Below, one piece after another: positions 45,085 through 54,207 of a stretch of 64,000 nt of DNA. The number at the start of each line of letters is the position of its first letter. Positions within the stretch are counted from its first letter, which is position 1. The notes under the pieces are model-generated. The model searched no databases and had not been told where the DNA came from. It saw only the letters and a program-made list of their open reading frames with translations. The translations under genes and the position numbers were made by a program. Origin of the DNA: Bradyrhizobium arachidis (GTDB lineage Bacteria > Pseudomonadota > Alphaproteobacteria > Rhizobiales > Xanthobacteraceae); the NCBI RefSeq assembly GCF_024758505.1, contig NZ_CP077970.1, forward strand, positions 2,976,001-3,040,000. The letters run 5' to 3'.

Positions 45085-46017
45085 ATGAGCATGGTCCAGC
45101 TGTCCCAGACAAATGTGCTTCCGCGCCGCACCACGAGGCTGCGCGGGCGCATGCTGCCTTACCTGCTGAGCCTGCCGGCTCTGCTCGTCTGCATTGCCAT
45201 CCTCGTCCCCTTCGTGACCGCGGCGGTCTATTCGCTCCAGCGCTACCGGCTGAACCTGCCGTATTTGCGCGGCTTCATCGGGGTCGATAATTACATCGAC
45301 TTCCTCTCCGACCCCGCCTTCTGGAATACGCTTCGCATCTCGCTCACCTATACCGCGCTGACGGTGGTTCTCGAACTGCTGCTCGGCCTCGGCATCGCCT
45401 TGCTGCTGCGGCGACCCACCCGCTTTCACAATGCCGTGTCGATCGCTCTGCTACTGCCGCTGATGACCGCACCTGCGATCGCCGCGCTGATGTGGAAGCT
45501 CATGACCAACCCGAGCTTCGGCATCCTGTCCTATCTCGTGAGCCTGGTCGGCGTGCATGACTTCAAATGGGCATCCGATCCGTCGAGCGCGCTGTTCACG
45601 GTGGTGCTGGTCGACATGTGGGTCTACACGCCCTTCATCATGATCCTGCTCCTCGCAGGCCTGCGCTCGCTGCCGCGGCAGCCGTTCGAGGCGGCGGCAC
45701 TCGATGGCGTGCCGGCAAGCTTCGTGTTCTTCCGCATCACGCTGCCGATGCTTGCGCCCTACATCATTACGGCCTCGCTGTTCCGGCTGCTGGATTCAAT
45801 CCAGCAGTTCGACATCATCTACGCGATGACGCAGGGCGGCCCGGGTGACCGGCTGATGGTGTTCCAGGTCCAGGCCTATCTCGAATTTTTCCAGTACACC
45901 AATGTCGGCCGTTCGGCGGCGTTGCTGATGATCCTGTGGCTGATCACCAATATCCTGTCGAACATCTTCATCAAGAACTGGCTGCGGCTGCGGGCGCGCG
46001 CCCACGGCCACGCCTGA
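45085..46017 (+). CDS. ABC sugar/polyol transporter permease 1
   Basis: 310-residue MalF-type permease with about six membrane segments (LLSLPALLVCIAILVPFVTA; LLLPLMTAPAIAALMWKLM) and the EAA loop (PRQPFEAAALDGVPASFVF), which docks to the ATPases. No clear ribosome site before ATG 45085; ATG 45091 is an alternative. Partner permease follows 10 bp later. Confidence 0.88.
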   Translation: MSMVQLSQTNVLPRRTTRLRGRMLPYLLSLPALLVCIAILVPFVTAAVYSLQRYRLNLPYLRGFIGVDNYIDFLSDPAFWNTLRISLTYTALTVVLELLLGLGIALLLRRPTRFHNAVSIALLLPLMTAPAIAALMWKLMTNPSFGILSYLVSLVGVHDFKWASDPSSALFTVVLVDMWVYTPFIMILLLAGLRSLPRQPFEAAALDGVPASFVFFRITLPMLAPYIITASLFRLLDSIQQFDIIYAMTQGGPGDRLMVFQVQAYLEFFQYTNVGRSAALLMILWLITNILSNIFIKNWLRLRARAHGHA

Positions 46018-46027
46018 GGGAGGAGAG

Positions 46028-46891
46028 ATGGAGATGGATCACTCCAGTCTCGCAGGGCGCATCTTCCGCGGTGTCGCGCTAGCGCTCGTGCTCGTCTTCT
46101 TCATGTTTCCGATCGTCTGGATCTTCCTGATGTCGTTCCAGACCAACGAGCAGATTTTGCGGATCCCGCCGCACATCCTGTTCGAGCCGACGCTCGCCAA
46201 CTACCAGGCCCTGATCTCGGGGCAGCTCCGCACCACGGCCGGCAATCTTGAGATTTCCTTCATACGCAACCTCATGAACAGCTTTGCGCTGTCGAGCGCG
46301 GCCGTGGTCCTCGCCTTGCTGCTCGGTGTGCCCGCGGCCTACGCCTTTGCGCGGTTCAAGTTCCGGCTCGGCGAGACCATCGCATTCACGCTGCTCTCGT
46401 TCCGTTTCGCCCCGCCGCTGCTGGTACTGCTGCCGCTGTCGCTCTACTACCAGCAGCTCGGTCTCAACGACACCTATTTCGGCATCGTCTGGGTCTATCA
46501 GCTCATTGCGCTGCCGCTGATCCTGTGGATCGTGCGCGGCTATTTCGAGGACATCAGCCCCGACATCGAGCATGCCTACCGGCTTGCGGGGCATTCCTGG
46601 CGCGAGGCATTCACGCGCATCGCCGTGCCGCTCGCCGGCCCCGGCATCGCGGCGGCCGGTCTGCTCTCCTTCATCTTCTGCTGGAACAATTTTGTGTTCG
46701 CGCTGATCCTGGCCTCGGCCGACAAGCAGCCGGTCACCGTGGGCGCGCTGGCCTTCGTCACGGCGTCCGGCATCCAGTACGGCCAGATCGCGGCCGCGAT
46801 CGTGCTCTCGGTCACGCCGACCCTGCTGCTCGCGCTCTATGCGCAGCGCTATCTGGTCGAAGGTCTGTCGCTCGGTGCGGTGAAAGGCTGA
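46028..46891 (+). CDS. ABC sugar/polyol transporter permease 2
   Basis: 287-residue MalG-type permease. Membrane segment at the N-terminus (GVALALVLVFFMFPIVWIFL) and EAA-type loop (DIEHAYRLAGHSWREAFTRI). GGGAGGAGAG ribosome site just upstream; ATG 46034 is possible. Only four bases separate it from the first ATPase gene. Confidence 0.88.
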   Translation: MEMDHSSLAGRIFRGVALALVLVFFMFPIVWIFLMSFQTNEQILRIPPHILFEPTLANYQALISGQLRTTAGNLEISFIRNLMNSFALSSAAVVLALLLGVPAAYAFARFKFRLGETIAFTLLSFRFAPPLLVLLPLSLYYQQLGLNDTYFGIVWVYQLIALPLILWIVRGYFEDISPDIEHAYRLAGHSWREAFTRIAVPLAGPGIAAAGLLSFIFCWNNFVFALILASADKQPVTVGALAFVTASGIQYGQIAAAIVLSVTPTLLLALYAQRYLVEGLSLGAVKG

Positions 46892-46895
46892 CGGC

Positions 46896-48002
46896 ATGGC
46901 GCGTCTTGAACTCAACGCCGTCGGCAAGTCATTCGGTCCGGTGCGTTGCGCCGAGGATCTGTCGCTGGCGGTCGAGCCCGGCGAGATCGTGGCGGTGTTC
47001 GGGCCGTCCGGCAGCGGCAAGACCGTGCTCCTGCGCATGATCGCGGGCATGTTCGAGCCCGACGAGGGAGACATTCTGGTCGGCGGCCAATCGATCGTGG
47101 GCGCTCCGCCGGAACGGCGCGGGATCGGCATGGCCTTCCAGAACTTTGCGCTGTTTCCGCATATGAGCGCGCAGGACAACATCGCGAGCGGCCTGCGCGC
47201 CAAGGCTGCTGCGGGCGAGGTGGTCTCGCGGGTCAAGTCGATCAGCCGGCTCCTGAAGATCGAGCACGTGCTCGGTCACATGCCCCGCGAATTGTCGAAC
47301 GGGCAGAAGCAGCGCACCGCGCTCGCGCGTGCGCTGATCGGCAATCCGGAGGTGCTGCTGCTCGACGATCCCTTGCGCAACGTCGATGCCAAGCTTCGCT
47401 ACGAGATGCGGCTGGAATTGCCCAGCCTGTTGCGGCGGAGCTCGGCTGCGGTGCTCTATGTCACCCAGGACTACCGCGAGGCGATGGCGATCGCCGACAG
47501 GATCGCGGTCCTGATCGACGGCCGTCTGGTGCAGATCGCGCGCCCCGAGGAGATCTATGCAAGGCCGGCATCGGTTGCCGTCGCACGCCTGTTCGGCGAT
47601 CCCAGCATCAATCTCGCCGAGGTCGAGCCGGTCGCCGCGCAAGGATCTCTCAGTGCGCAGATTGCGGGGACGCCCGTTCGCCTCGATGCCGCCGATCGCC
47701 AGGTTGCGGATCATGGTCCGTGCTGGCTTGGCGTTCGTCCGGACGATCTCGTGATCAGCCGCCAGGCCGGCGACAACGCGATCCCTGCGCGCGTTGTCGC
47801 GATCACGCCGATGCATGAAAAGGCCGTGCTGCTCCTGCGATTCTCGGATGGGTCCGAATGGCTGGCGGCGTTGCCGCAGAACTCGCCGATGGCGAGCGCG
47901 GAGGACGGCGTTTTCGTTCGCTTCGCGCCGGAAGCCGCACTCCTCTTCGACCGCGCGACGGGCCTGCGCGTCGGCCTGCCGCATCGGCGGCAGGCGGCCT
48001 GA
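46896..48002 (+). CDS. ABC transporter ATPase 1 (GlpS-like, degenerate catalytic residues)
   Basis: 368 residues. Walker A is GPSGSGKT (36-43) and Gln82 of the Q-loop is present, but the signature is LSNGQ, the Walker B glutamate is Asp158 (LLLDDPLRNVD) and the switch histidine is Gln191 (VTQDYREA). It should bind ATP but hydrolyse poorly on its own. C-terminal MalK-like regulatory domain. It pairs with the next gene. The combination resembles GlpS of the rhizobial glycerol importer. Confidence 0.87.
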   Translation: MARLELNAVGKSFGPVRCAEDLSLAVEPGEIVAVFGPSGSGKTVLLRMIAGMFEPDEGDILVGGQSIVGAPPERRGIGMAFQNFALFPHMSAQDNIASGLRAKAAAGEVVSRVKSISRLLKIEHVLGHMPRELSNGQKQRTALARALIGNPEVLLLDDPLRNVDAKLRYEMRLELPSLLRRSSAAVLYVTQDYREAMAIADRIAVLIDGRLVQIARPEEIYARPASVAVARLFGDPSINLAEVEPVAAQGSLSAQIAGTPVRLDAADRQVADHGPCWLGVRPDDLVISRQAGDNAIPARVVAITPMHEKAVLLLRFSDGSEWLAALPQNSPMASAEDGVFVRFAPEAALLFDRATGLRVGLPHRRQAA

Positions 48003-48012
48003 AACGAGGGGG

Positions 48013-49134
48013 ATGACTTTAGGCATGCTCGAGATCAGGAATGTGGACAAGGTCTACCAGAGCCGCGGCAAGCCGCCGGTCCATGCGGTGCGCGCGCTCG
48101 ACATGGAGGTCGGGAAGGGCGAGATCGTCGCGCTGTTGGGCTCGTCCGGCTGCGGCAAGACCTCGACCCTGCGGATGATCGCGGGCTTCGAGAGCGTCAC
48201 CTCGGGGGCAATTACCCTGGGGCAGCGGCGGATCGACGAGTTGCCGCCGGCGCGGCGCAAGGTGGCGATGGCTTTCGAAGGCTATTCGCTCTACCCGCCG
48301 CTCACCGTTCGCGAGAACATCGCTTTTGCCTTGAAGGCGCAGCAGCTCTCCCATGGCGAGGTCTCGCGCCGGGTCGATGCGATCGCGCGCCTGGTCGAGA
48401 TCGAGGACATTCTCGACAGCTATCCGCGCTCGATCTCCGGCGGGCAGCAGCAGCGCGTTTCGCTGGCGCGGGCCCTGGTGCGCGACGCCGATCTCTATCT
48501 GCTCGACGAGCCGATGGGTCAGCTCGAGCCGCAGCTTCGCGCGGTGCTGCGCGGGCGGATCAAGGGACTGCTCGCCGAGCGCGGGATGACGGCGATCTTC
48601 GTCACTCACGACCAGACCGAGGCGAGCGCGCTCGCCGATCGCATCGCGGTCATGGAAGACGGTGTGCTTCAGCAATTCGCGAGCGAAAGGGAATTGAAGG
48701 AGCATCCCGCCAATCTGTTCGTCGCGAGCTTCATCGGCGAGCCGCCGATGAACCTGCTCGAGACCGAGGTCATCAGCGCCGACGGCGGCCTCCGCCTGTC
48801 GGTCGGCCCGGAGGTGACGTTCCAGATCGAGGGGCGAACGCTGGGCCAGGCCGCGCGGCAGATGCTCGAGCAGACCGCGCGCATCCGCGTCGGCATCCGG
48901 CCACAGAAGATTACCGTCGGCAGCGGCGGCGTGCGCGTGCGTGTCGTCTCGAACCAGTGGCTGGGAGACCAGTCGCATGTCGCGGGCGAATATGATGGTC
49001 GTCTCCTCATCGCGGTGACGCCGAACAAGATCGCAGCGCGGCCGGGGGATATCATTCCCTTTGCGCTCGAGGCGCGGCATCTCCATTTGTTTGGCGCCGA
49101 CGGCACCTGCGTCAGCCACGCGGAGGCGGCCTGA
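48013..49134 (+). CDS. ABC transporter ATPase 2 (GlpT-like)
   Basis: 373 residues from ATG 48013 (ACGAGGGGG upstream). Walker A GSSGCGKT (43-50), signature ISGGQQQ, catalytic Glu166 (YLLDEPMGQLEP) and switch His199 (FVTHDQTEA) are intact. The Q-loop glutamine is Glu89 (AFEGYSLYPPLTV) and the D-loop reads QLEPQ in place of NLDAK. It forms an asymmetric pair with ATPase 1. C-terminal TOBE-type domain. Confidence 0.88.
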   Translation: MTLGMLEIRNVDKVYQSRGKPPVHAVRALDMEVGKGEIVALLGSSGCGKTSTLRMIAGFESVTSGAITLGQRRIDELPPARRKVAMAFEGYSLYPPLTVRENIAFALKAQQLSHGEVSRRVDAIARLVEIEDILDSYPRSISGGQQQRVSLARALVRDADLYLLDEPMGQLEPQLRAVLRGRIKGLLAERGMTAIFVTHDQTEASALADRIAVMEDGVLQQFASERELKEHPANLFVASFIGEPPMNLLETEVISADGGLRLSVGPEVTFQIEGRTLGQAARQMLEQTARIRVGIRPQKITVGSGGVRVRVVSNQWLGDQSHVAGEYDGRLLIAVTPNKIAARPGDIIPFALEARHLHLFGADGTCVSHAEAA

Positions 49135-49136
49135 TC

Positions 49137-50717
49137 ATGCGCACCTCACCGAGCCGCGACGTCATTATCGGCATTGATGCAGGTACCTCCCTGATCAAGA
49201 CGGTCGCGTTCACCCGCGACGGCCGCCAGCTCGGCGAGTTCTCGCTGCCCAACAGCTACACGACGTCAGCCGGCGGCCATGTCGAGCAAGACATGGCGCG
49301 GACCTGGAACGACACGGTCGCCGCGCTGCGCGGCCTGGTGGCTGCTAGCCCTGACCTTGTGTCACGGCTCGCGGCCATCGCAGTGACCGGGCAGGGCGAC
49401 GGCACCTGGCTGATCGACGACGACGGCCGTCCCGTCGCGCCGGCGCTGCTCTGGCTCGACTCGCGCGCCGCAGGCCTCGTCGAGGACGTTCGCGGCAGCG
49501 AGCGCAACGCAGCGCTCTACCGGCGGACCGGCTCGGGCCTCAATGCCTGCCAGCAGGGGCCCCAACTGGCCTGGCTGCAGGCACACGCGCCGGAAAGCCT
49601 GTCGCGCGCCCGCACCGCCTTCCACTGCAAGGACTGGCTCTACTTCCTGCTCACCGGCCAGCGTGCGACCGATCCGTCGGAGGCCACCTTCTCCTGCGGC
49701 GATTTCCGCAAGCGCCGGTTCGATGTGGAAACCGCGCGCCTGATCGGCATCGTCGATTGTGCACGCCTGTTTCCCGACGTCGTCGACGGCGTTACGACCA
49801 CGCATCCGCTCGATGCCGGCGCGGCGCTGGAGACGGGCCTGCCGCAGGGCGTTCCGGTTTCGCTTGGCTATGTCGATGTGATCTGCAACGCTCTGGGCGC
49901 GGGCCTCTACGATCCCGCGCCGGACGTCGGCTGCACCATCATCGGCTCGACCGGCATGCATATGCGGCTCGCGTCAAACGCCGATGCTGTGATCCTCAAT
50001 GCCGAGGCGACCGGCTACACCATGCCGTTTCCGGTCCCCGGCCACTATGCCCAAATGCAATCCAACATGGCGGCGACGCTGAACATCGACTGGCTCCTGG
50101 ATCTCGCGCGCGACCTGCTCGCCGCCGAGGGCGTTGCGCGTTCGCGCGCCGACCTGATCAAGAGGCTTGATGCGCGGGTGCTCGAGGCGCGGCCCGGCGA
50201 GCTCCTGTTCCATCCCTTCATCTCCGATGCCGGCGAGCGCGGCCCGTTCGTCGCGCACGAGGCCTGTGCGCAATTTCTGGGCCTGCGCACCCGCCACGGT
50301 TATTGGGACCTGATGCGGGCCGTGATGGAGGGCCTCGCCTTTGCCGCGCGCGATTGCTATGCCGCCATGGGAACGTTGCCGCGCGACGTGCGCATCACCG
50401 GGGGCGCCGCGCGCAGTCGGGCGCTGGGCGCGATCCTTGGCGCCGCGCTCGAATGCAATGTTCGCGTCTGCAGCCGCGGCGAGGCGGGCGCTGCGGGCGC
50501 CGCGATGATCGCGGCAGTGGCGACCGGCCTCTATCCCGACATGACGGCCTGCACGGAGGAGTGGGTGAGACCGTATCTTAACGCGCCGCAGACACCCGAT
50601 GTGGCGCTCGCTGCGCATTATGCGCGGATGTTCCCGGCTTACCTGGACGCCAGGCTTGCGGCGCGGCCGGTCTGGAAGCAGCTTGCGGCCGTGCGTGCGG
50701 GAGCCGGTCATGTCTAA
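49137..50717 (+). CDS. FGGY-family polyol kinase, EryA (erythritol kinase)-like
   Basis: 526 residues. Phosphate loop IIGIDAGTSLIKTVAFT, then AVTGQGDGTWLIDDDGRPV, CTIIGSTGMHM, and YAQMQSNMAATLNIDWLLDL, which from memory match the erythritol kinase group (EryA) better than GlpK or XylB. The reaction would be polyol + ATP to polyol phosphate. It starts two bases after ATPase 2 and overlaps the dehydrogenase gene by 8 bases. EryB-like (GlpD family) and SorC neighbours fit, but no EryC, RpiB or TpiB isomerase is present, so the substrate may not be erythritol. Confidence 0.82.
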   Translation: MRTSPSRDVIIGIDAGTSLIKTVAFTRDGRQLGEFSLPNSYTTSAGGHVEQDMARTWNDTVAALRGLVAASPDLVSRLAAIAVTGQGDGTWLIDDDGRPVAPALLWLDSRAAGLVEDVRGSERNAALYRRTGSGLNACQQGPQLAWLQAHAPESLSRARTAFHCKDWLYFLLTGQRATDPSEATFSCGDFRKRRFDVETARLIGIVDCARLFPDVVDGVTTTHPLDAGAALETGLPQGVPVSLGYVDVICNALGAGLYDPAPDVGCTIIGSTGMHMRLASNADAVILNAEATGYTMPFPVPGHYAQMQSNMAATLNIDWLLDLARDLLAAEGVARSRADLIKRLDARVLEARPGELLFHPFISDAGERGPFVAHEACAQFLGLRTRHGYWDLMRAVMEGLAFAARDCYAAMGTLPRDVRITGGAARSRALGAILGAALECNVRVCSRGEAGAAGAAMIAAVATGLYPDMTACTEEWVRPYLNAPQTPDVALAAHYARMFPAYLDARLAARPVWKQLAAVRAGAGHV

Positions 50718-51750
50718 AGCCATCGCTATCGTCGGTGACCGTTTCATGCTGCCGAGCGTCTTTGCCGAACGGATCACGACGGCCTGCGGCAACGGGGTCG
50801 ACATCCGTATCCTGGAGCAGCCTTGGCCCGACGAGCCGATGGAGCACGGTTATGCGGGCTCGAAGCTCGACGGATTGAAGGAGTTCATGGGCGACCCCGA
50901 CGATGTCGTGGACTTCATCGGGGACGCTTCGCTCCTTGTCACGCATCTCGCGCCGATCTCGCGATCGATGCTGCAGCGTCTGCCGAACCTCAAATTCATC
51001 GCGGTGTCGCGCGGCGGCCCGGTCAACATCGACATGCAGGCCGCGCGCGATCACGACGTGCTCGTGGTCAACACGCCCGGTCGCAACGCCAGCGCGGTGG
51101 CCGAGTTCACCATCGGCGCCATTCTCGCCGAGACGCGCCTGATCCGCAGCGGACATGAATCCCTGCGCGCCGGCGAATGGCGCGGCGATCTCTATCGCGC
51201 CGACCGCACCGGGCGCGAGCTCGGCGAGATGACGGTCGGCATCGTCGGCTATGGTGCCATCGGCACCCGTGTCGTGAAGTTGCTCAAGGCATTCGGCTGC
51301 AGGATCCTGGTGACCGATCCTTACGTCCAGCTCAGTGCACAGGATCGCAACGACGGCGTCGAGCATGTCGGCTTGAGCGAGCTTCTTTCGCGCGCCGACG
51401 TGATCAGCCTGCATGCGCGCGTGACCGCCGAGACCACCGGCTTCATCGATCGCGCGGCGCTCGCCAAGGTCAAGCCGGGCGCCGTCTTCATCAATACCGC
51501 GCGCGGGCCCTTGGTCGACTACAAGGCGCTCTACGAGGCGCTGTCGGCCGGCCGGCTCGCCGGCGCGATGCTCGACACCTTTGCGGTGGAACCGGTGCCG
51601 CCCGATTGGCCGCTGCTGCAACTGCCCAACGTCACCCTGACGCCGCACATTGCGGGGGCCTCGTTGCGCACCGTCACCATTGCCGCCGACCAGGCGGCCG
51701 AGGAGGTTCGCCGCTATCTTGCCGGCGAGCCGCCGCTCAATCCGTGCTGA
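50710..51750 (+). CDS. D-isomer-specific 2-hydroxyacid dehydrogenase
   Basis: 346 residues. NAD-binding motif TVGIVGYGAIGTRVVKLLKA, catalytic Arg in AVSRGGPVN, Glu region DTFAVEPVPPDWPL and His in LTPHIAGASL. Family members are phosphoglycerate, glyoxylate/hydroxypyruvate and related dehydrogenases. In this operon it may reduce or oxidise a hydroxyacid produced after aldol cleavage. It overlaps the kinase gene by 8 bases. Confidence 0.88.
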   Translation: MSKAIAIVGDRFMLPSVFAERITTACGNGVDIRILEQPWPDEPMEHGYAGSKLDGLKEFMGDPDDVVDFIGDASLLVTHLAPISRSMLQRLPNLKFIAVSRGGPVNIDMQAARDHDVLVVNTPGRNASAVAEFTIGAILAETRLIRSGHESLRAGEWRGDLYRADRTGRELGEMTVGIVGYGAIGTRVVKLLKAFGCRILVTDPYVQLSAQDRNDGVEHVGLSELLSRADVISLHARVTAETTGFIDRAALAKVKPGAVFINTARGPLVDYKALYEALSAGRLAGAMLDTFAVEPVPPDWPLLQLPNVTLTPHIAGASLRTVTIAADQAAEEVRRYLAGEPPLNPC

Positions 51751-51769
51751 AGACGAAAGGTATTTTGCC

Positions 51770-52540
51770 ATGACTCGCGAGGAGCGACAGTTGCGCGAGG
51801 CGATCATCGCCAAATGTCGGTGGATGAACGCATCGGGGCTCAATCAGGGGACGTCGGGCAACATCTCCGCCCGCTACAAGGATCGGATGCTGATCACGCC
51901 GTCGGCGACGCCCTATGACGCGATGAAACCGGAGATGATAGCCGCGATGCCGCTCGAAGGCGAGCACGGCTCCTGGGAGGGGCCGCTGCAGCCCTCCACC
52001 GAATGGCGCTTTCATCTCGACATCATGCGGGGCCGGCTGGATGTCGGCAGCGTCGTTCACACCCATTCGACCTTCGCCACCGTGCTCGCGATCGCGCGCA
52101 AGCCGATCCCGGCCTGTCACTACATGATGGCGGCGTTCGGCGGCCATGACATCCGCTGCGCCGGCTATGCGCGTTACGGCACGGCCGAGTTGTCGGAGCT
52201 CGCGCTCGAAGCACTCGAGGGCCGCAATGGCTGCCTGCTCGCCAATCACGGCATGATCGCCGTCGGCGCCAATCTCGACAAGGCGATGTGGCTGGCGGTC
52301 GAGCTCGAGACCATCGCGCGGCAATATTATCTCTCGCTTTCCTTGGGATCGCCGCACATTCTCAGCGAAGCGGAGATCGCCGACACTGCGAAGGGTTTCT
52401 CGACCTATGGTCTCCAGCAGCCCAAATCCAAAGCTCCTTCGAAATCCAAGGCTGCTTCGAAGGCGAAGCCGGGCAGGGCACGCGCACCTGCAAAGGCGGC
52501 AGCGCGACGACGGATCGAGAAGAAGCGCAGCAGGATGTGA
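51770..52540 (+). CDS. Class II aldolase (copy 2) with basic tail
   Basis: 256 residues from ATG 51770. Fuculose/ribulose-phosphate aldolase-type core: NQGTSGNISARY, SSTEWRFHLDI-like substrate region, zinc-ligand HTHST and LANHGMIAVG. Zinc-dependent cleavage would give dihydroxyacetone phosphate and an aldehyde. The last 40 residues are Lys/Ala/Ser/Arg-rich (PKSKAPSKSKAASKAKPG and onward), like a histone H1 tail, and not part of the family. Its stop overlaps the next gene by one base. Confidence 0.85.
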   Translation: MTREERQLREAIIAKCRWMNASGLNQGTSGNISARYKDRMLITPSATPYDAMKPEMIAAMPLEGEHGSWEGPLQPSTEWRFHLDIMRGRLDVGSVVHTHSTFATVLAIARKPIPACHYMMAAFGGHDIRCAGYARYGTAELSELALEALEGRNGCLLANHGMIAVGANLDKAMWLAVELETIARQYYLSLSLGSPHILSEAEIADTAKGFSTYGLQQPKSKAPSKSKAASKAKPGRARAPAKAAARRRIEKKRSRM

Positions 52541-54048
52541 TGACGGAGACTGCGCCGGTCACGGGCAGGGATCACGGGCTTGTCGACATCGCCATCATCG
52601 GCGGTGGCATCAACGGAGCCGGCATCGCGCGCGATGCGGCGGGGCGCGGCCTCAAGGTCCTGTTGTGCGAGAAGGGCGACTTTGCCGAAGGCACTTCGTC
52701 GCGCTCCGGCAAGCTCGTTCACGGCGGATTGCGCTATCTCGAATATTACGAGTTTCGCCTGGTGCGCGAGGCCCTGACCGAGCGGGAGGTCCTGCTCGCG
52801 TCCGCGCCGCACATCATCTGGCCGATGCGTTTCGTGCTGCCCCATTCGCCCGAGCAGCGGCCGGCCTGGCTGGTTCGCACCGGGCTGTTTCTCTACGATC
52901 ATCTCGGCGGTCGCAAGCGGCTGCCGTCGAGCCGTGGTCTCGATCTCGCGCATGCGCCGGAGGGCGCACCACTGCGCACAGAGTTTCGCCGCGGCTTTGA
53001 ATATTCGGATTGTTGGGTCGACGACGCGCGGCTCGTGATTCTCAATCTGGTTGATGCCGCGCGCAACGGCGCGATCATCCTGCCCCGCACCCGCGCTATG
53101 AACGCGCGCCGGGAAGCGGGCGCATGGCGCCTGGAGATGCAGGGACATGATGGCGGCACGCAGATCGTCCGGGCGCGGGCGCTGGTCAATGCCGCAGGTC
53201 CCTGGGTCCAGGACGTCGTCCAGGGTGTCGCCGGGTTGAATTCCTCGCACAACGTGCGGCTGGTCAAGGGAAGTCACCTGGTGGTGCCAAAATTCTGGAG
53301 CGGGGCGCAGGCCTATCTGCTCCAGAACGCGGACCGTCGCGTTATCTTCGTCAATCCTTACGAGAGGGATCTGGCGCTGATCGGCACGACGGACATTCCC
53401 TATGATGGCCGCGCGGAGGACGTCGCGATCGACGAGGGCGAGATCGCCTACCTGCTCGGCGTCCTGCGCCGCTACTTTCGCGCCCCGCCGGACGAGCGGG
53501 AGATCGTCCATGCATTTTCGGGCGTCCGGCCGCTCTACGACGACAATACCGAGAACCCGTCGGCGGTGACGCGCGACTATGTTTTCGAGGTTCACGGCGC
53601 GGAGGGCGTGCCACCGCTGCTCTCGATCTTCGGCGGCAAGATCACGACCTACCGCCGGCTCTCAGAACACGCGCTGCAACGTCTTGGGTCATGGTTTCCG
53701 AAGATGTCGCCTGGCTGGACGGCGGGACAGAAGCTGCCGGGTGGCGACATCGGTAGTGACTTCGATGCCTTCGTCGTCGAGCTGGCGCGCGAATATCCCG
53801 ACCTTCCACGCAAGCTGATCCATCATTATGCGCGCCTGTATGGCACGCGGGCGCGCGAACTGCTGGGTCCGGCCCGCGTCTCGGCCGATCTCGGCCGGCA
53901 TTTCGGCGGAGACTTTTACGAACGTGAGGCCGCGTTTCTGCGCGAGACGGAGTGGGCCAGGGAGCCCGCGGACTTCCTGGATCGGCGTACCAAACATGGC
54001 TTGCACCTGACGGCGGCGCAACGGGCCGCCTTTGCCTGCTTCATCTAG
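52540..54048 (+). CDS. glpD: FAD-dependent glycerol-3-phosphate dehydrogenase family (GlpD/EryB-like)
   Basis: 502 residues. FAD-binding motif IAIIGGGINGAGIARDAAGR, GlpD signature GTSSRSGKLVHGGLRYLEYY, FSGVRPLYDD and IFGGKITTYRRLSEHAL. It oxidises a polyol phosphate to a ketose phosphate and passes electrons to quinone at the inner membrane. Starting from ATG 52540 it overlaps the aldolase stop by one base. With an EryA-like kinase upstream it may act on an erythritol- or pentitol-phosphate rather than glycerol-3-phosphate; sequence alone does not decide. Confidence 0.9.
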   Translation: MTETAPVTGRDHGLVDIAIIGGGINGAGIARDAAGRGLKVLLCEKGDFAEGTSSRSGKLVHGGLRYLEYYEFRLVREALTEREVLLASAPHIIWPMRFVLPHSPEQRPAWLVRTGLFLYDHLGGRKRLPSSRGLDLAHAPEGAPLRTEFRRGFEYSDCWVDDARLVILNLVDAARNGAIILPRTRAMNARREAGAWRLEMQGHDGGTQIVRARALVNAAGPWVQDVVQGVAGLNSSHNVRLVKGSHLVVPKFWSGAQAYLLQNADRRVIFVNPYERDLALIGTTDIPYDGRAEDVAIDEGEIAYLLGVLRRYFRAPPDEREIVHAFSGVRPLYDDNTENPSAVTRDYVFEVHGAEGVPPLLSIFGGKITTYRRLSEHALQRLGSWFPKMSPGWTAGQKLPGGDIGSDFDAFVVELAREYPDLPRKLIHHYARLYGTRARELLGPARVSADLGRHFGGDFYEREAAFLRETEWAREPADFLDRRTKHGLHLTAAQRAAFACFI

Positions 54049-54142
54049 GCCGTCGCCGCGATAGCACGTCGCGCGGATGCGTGGCCGATGGCGCGCGGCC
54101 CCTCGCACGGGAAGCCATCGGAACCTCTTTCATCATCTCGAC

Positions 54143-54170
54143 ACATATGTCATTATAGAAATACAAATGT
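54143..54170 (-). promoter_or_regulatory. Operator upstream of ugpB (SorC regulator 2 candidate)
   Basis: ACATATGT (54143-54150), 12 bases, ACAAATGT (54163-54170). Read on the minus strand it is ACATTTGT-N12-ACATATGT, matching the site at 60931-60958. It sits in a locally AT-rich promoter about 40 bp before the ugpB start. Confidence 0.65.
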
Positions 54171-54207
54171 ATAAGCCGGGCCTCCTGCCCGGCAAGGGAG
54201 GCTGCCC

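Noticed and set aside
49137..50717. Naming the operon a true erythritol (ery) locus
   Set aside because: The kinase resembles EryA, but EryC and the RpiB/TpiB isomerases are missing and an aldolase is present, so the substrate is left open.
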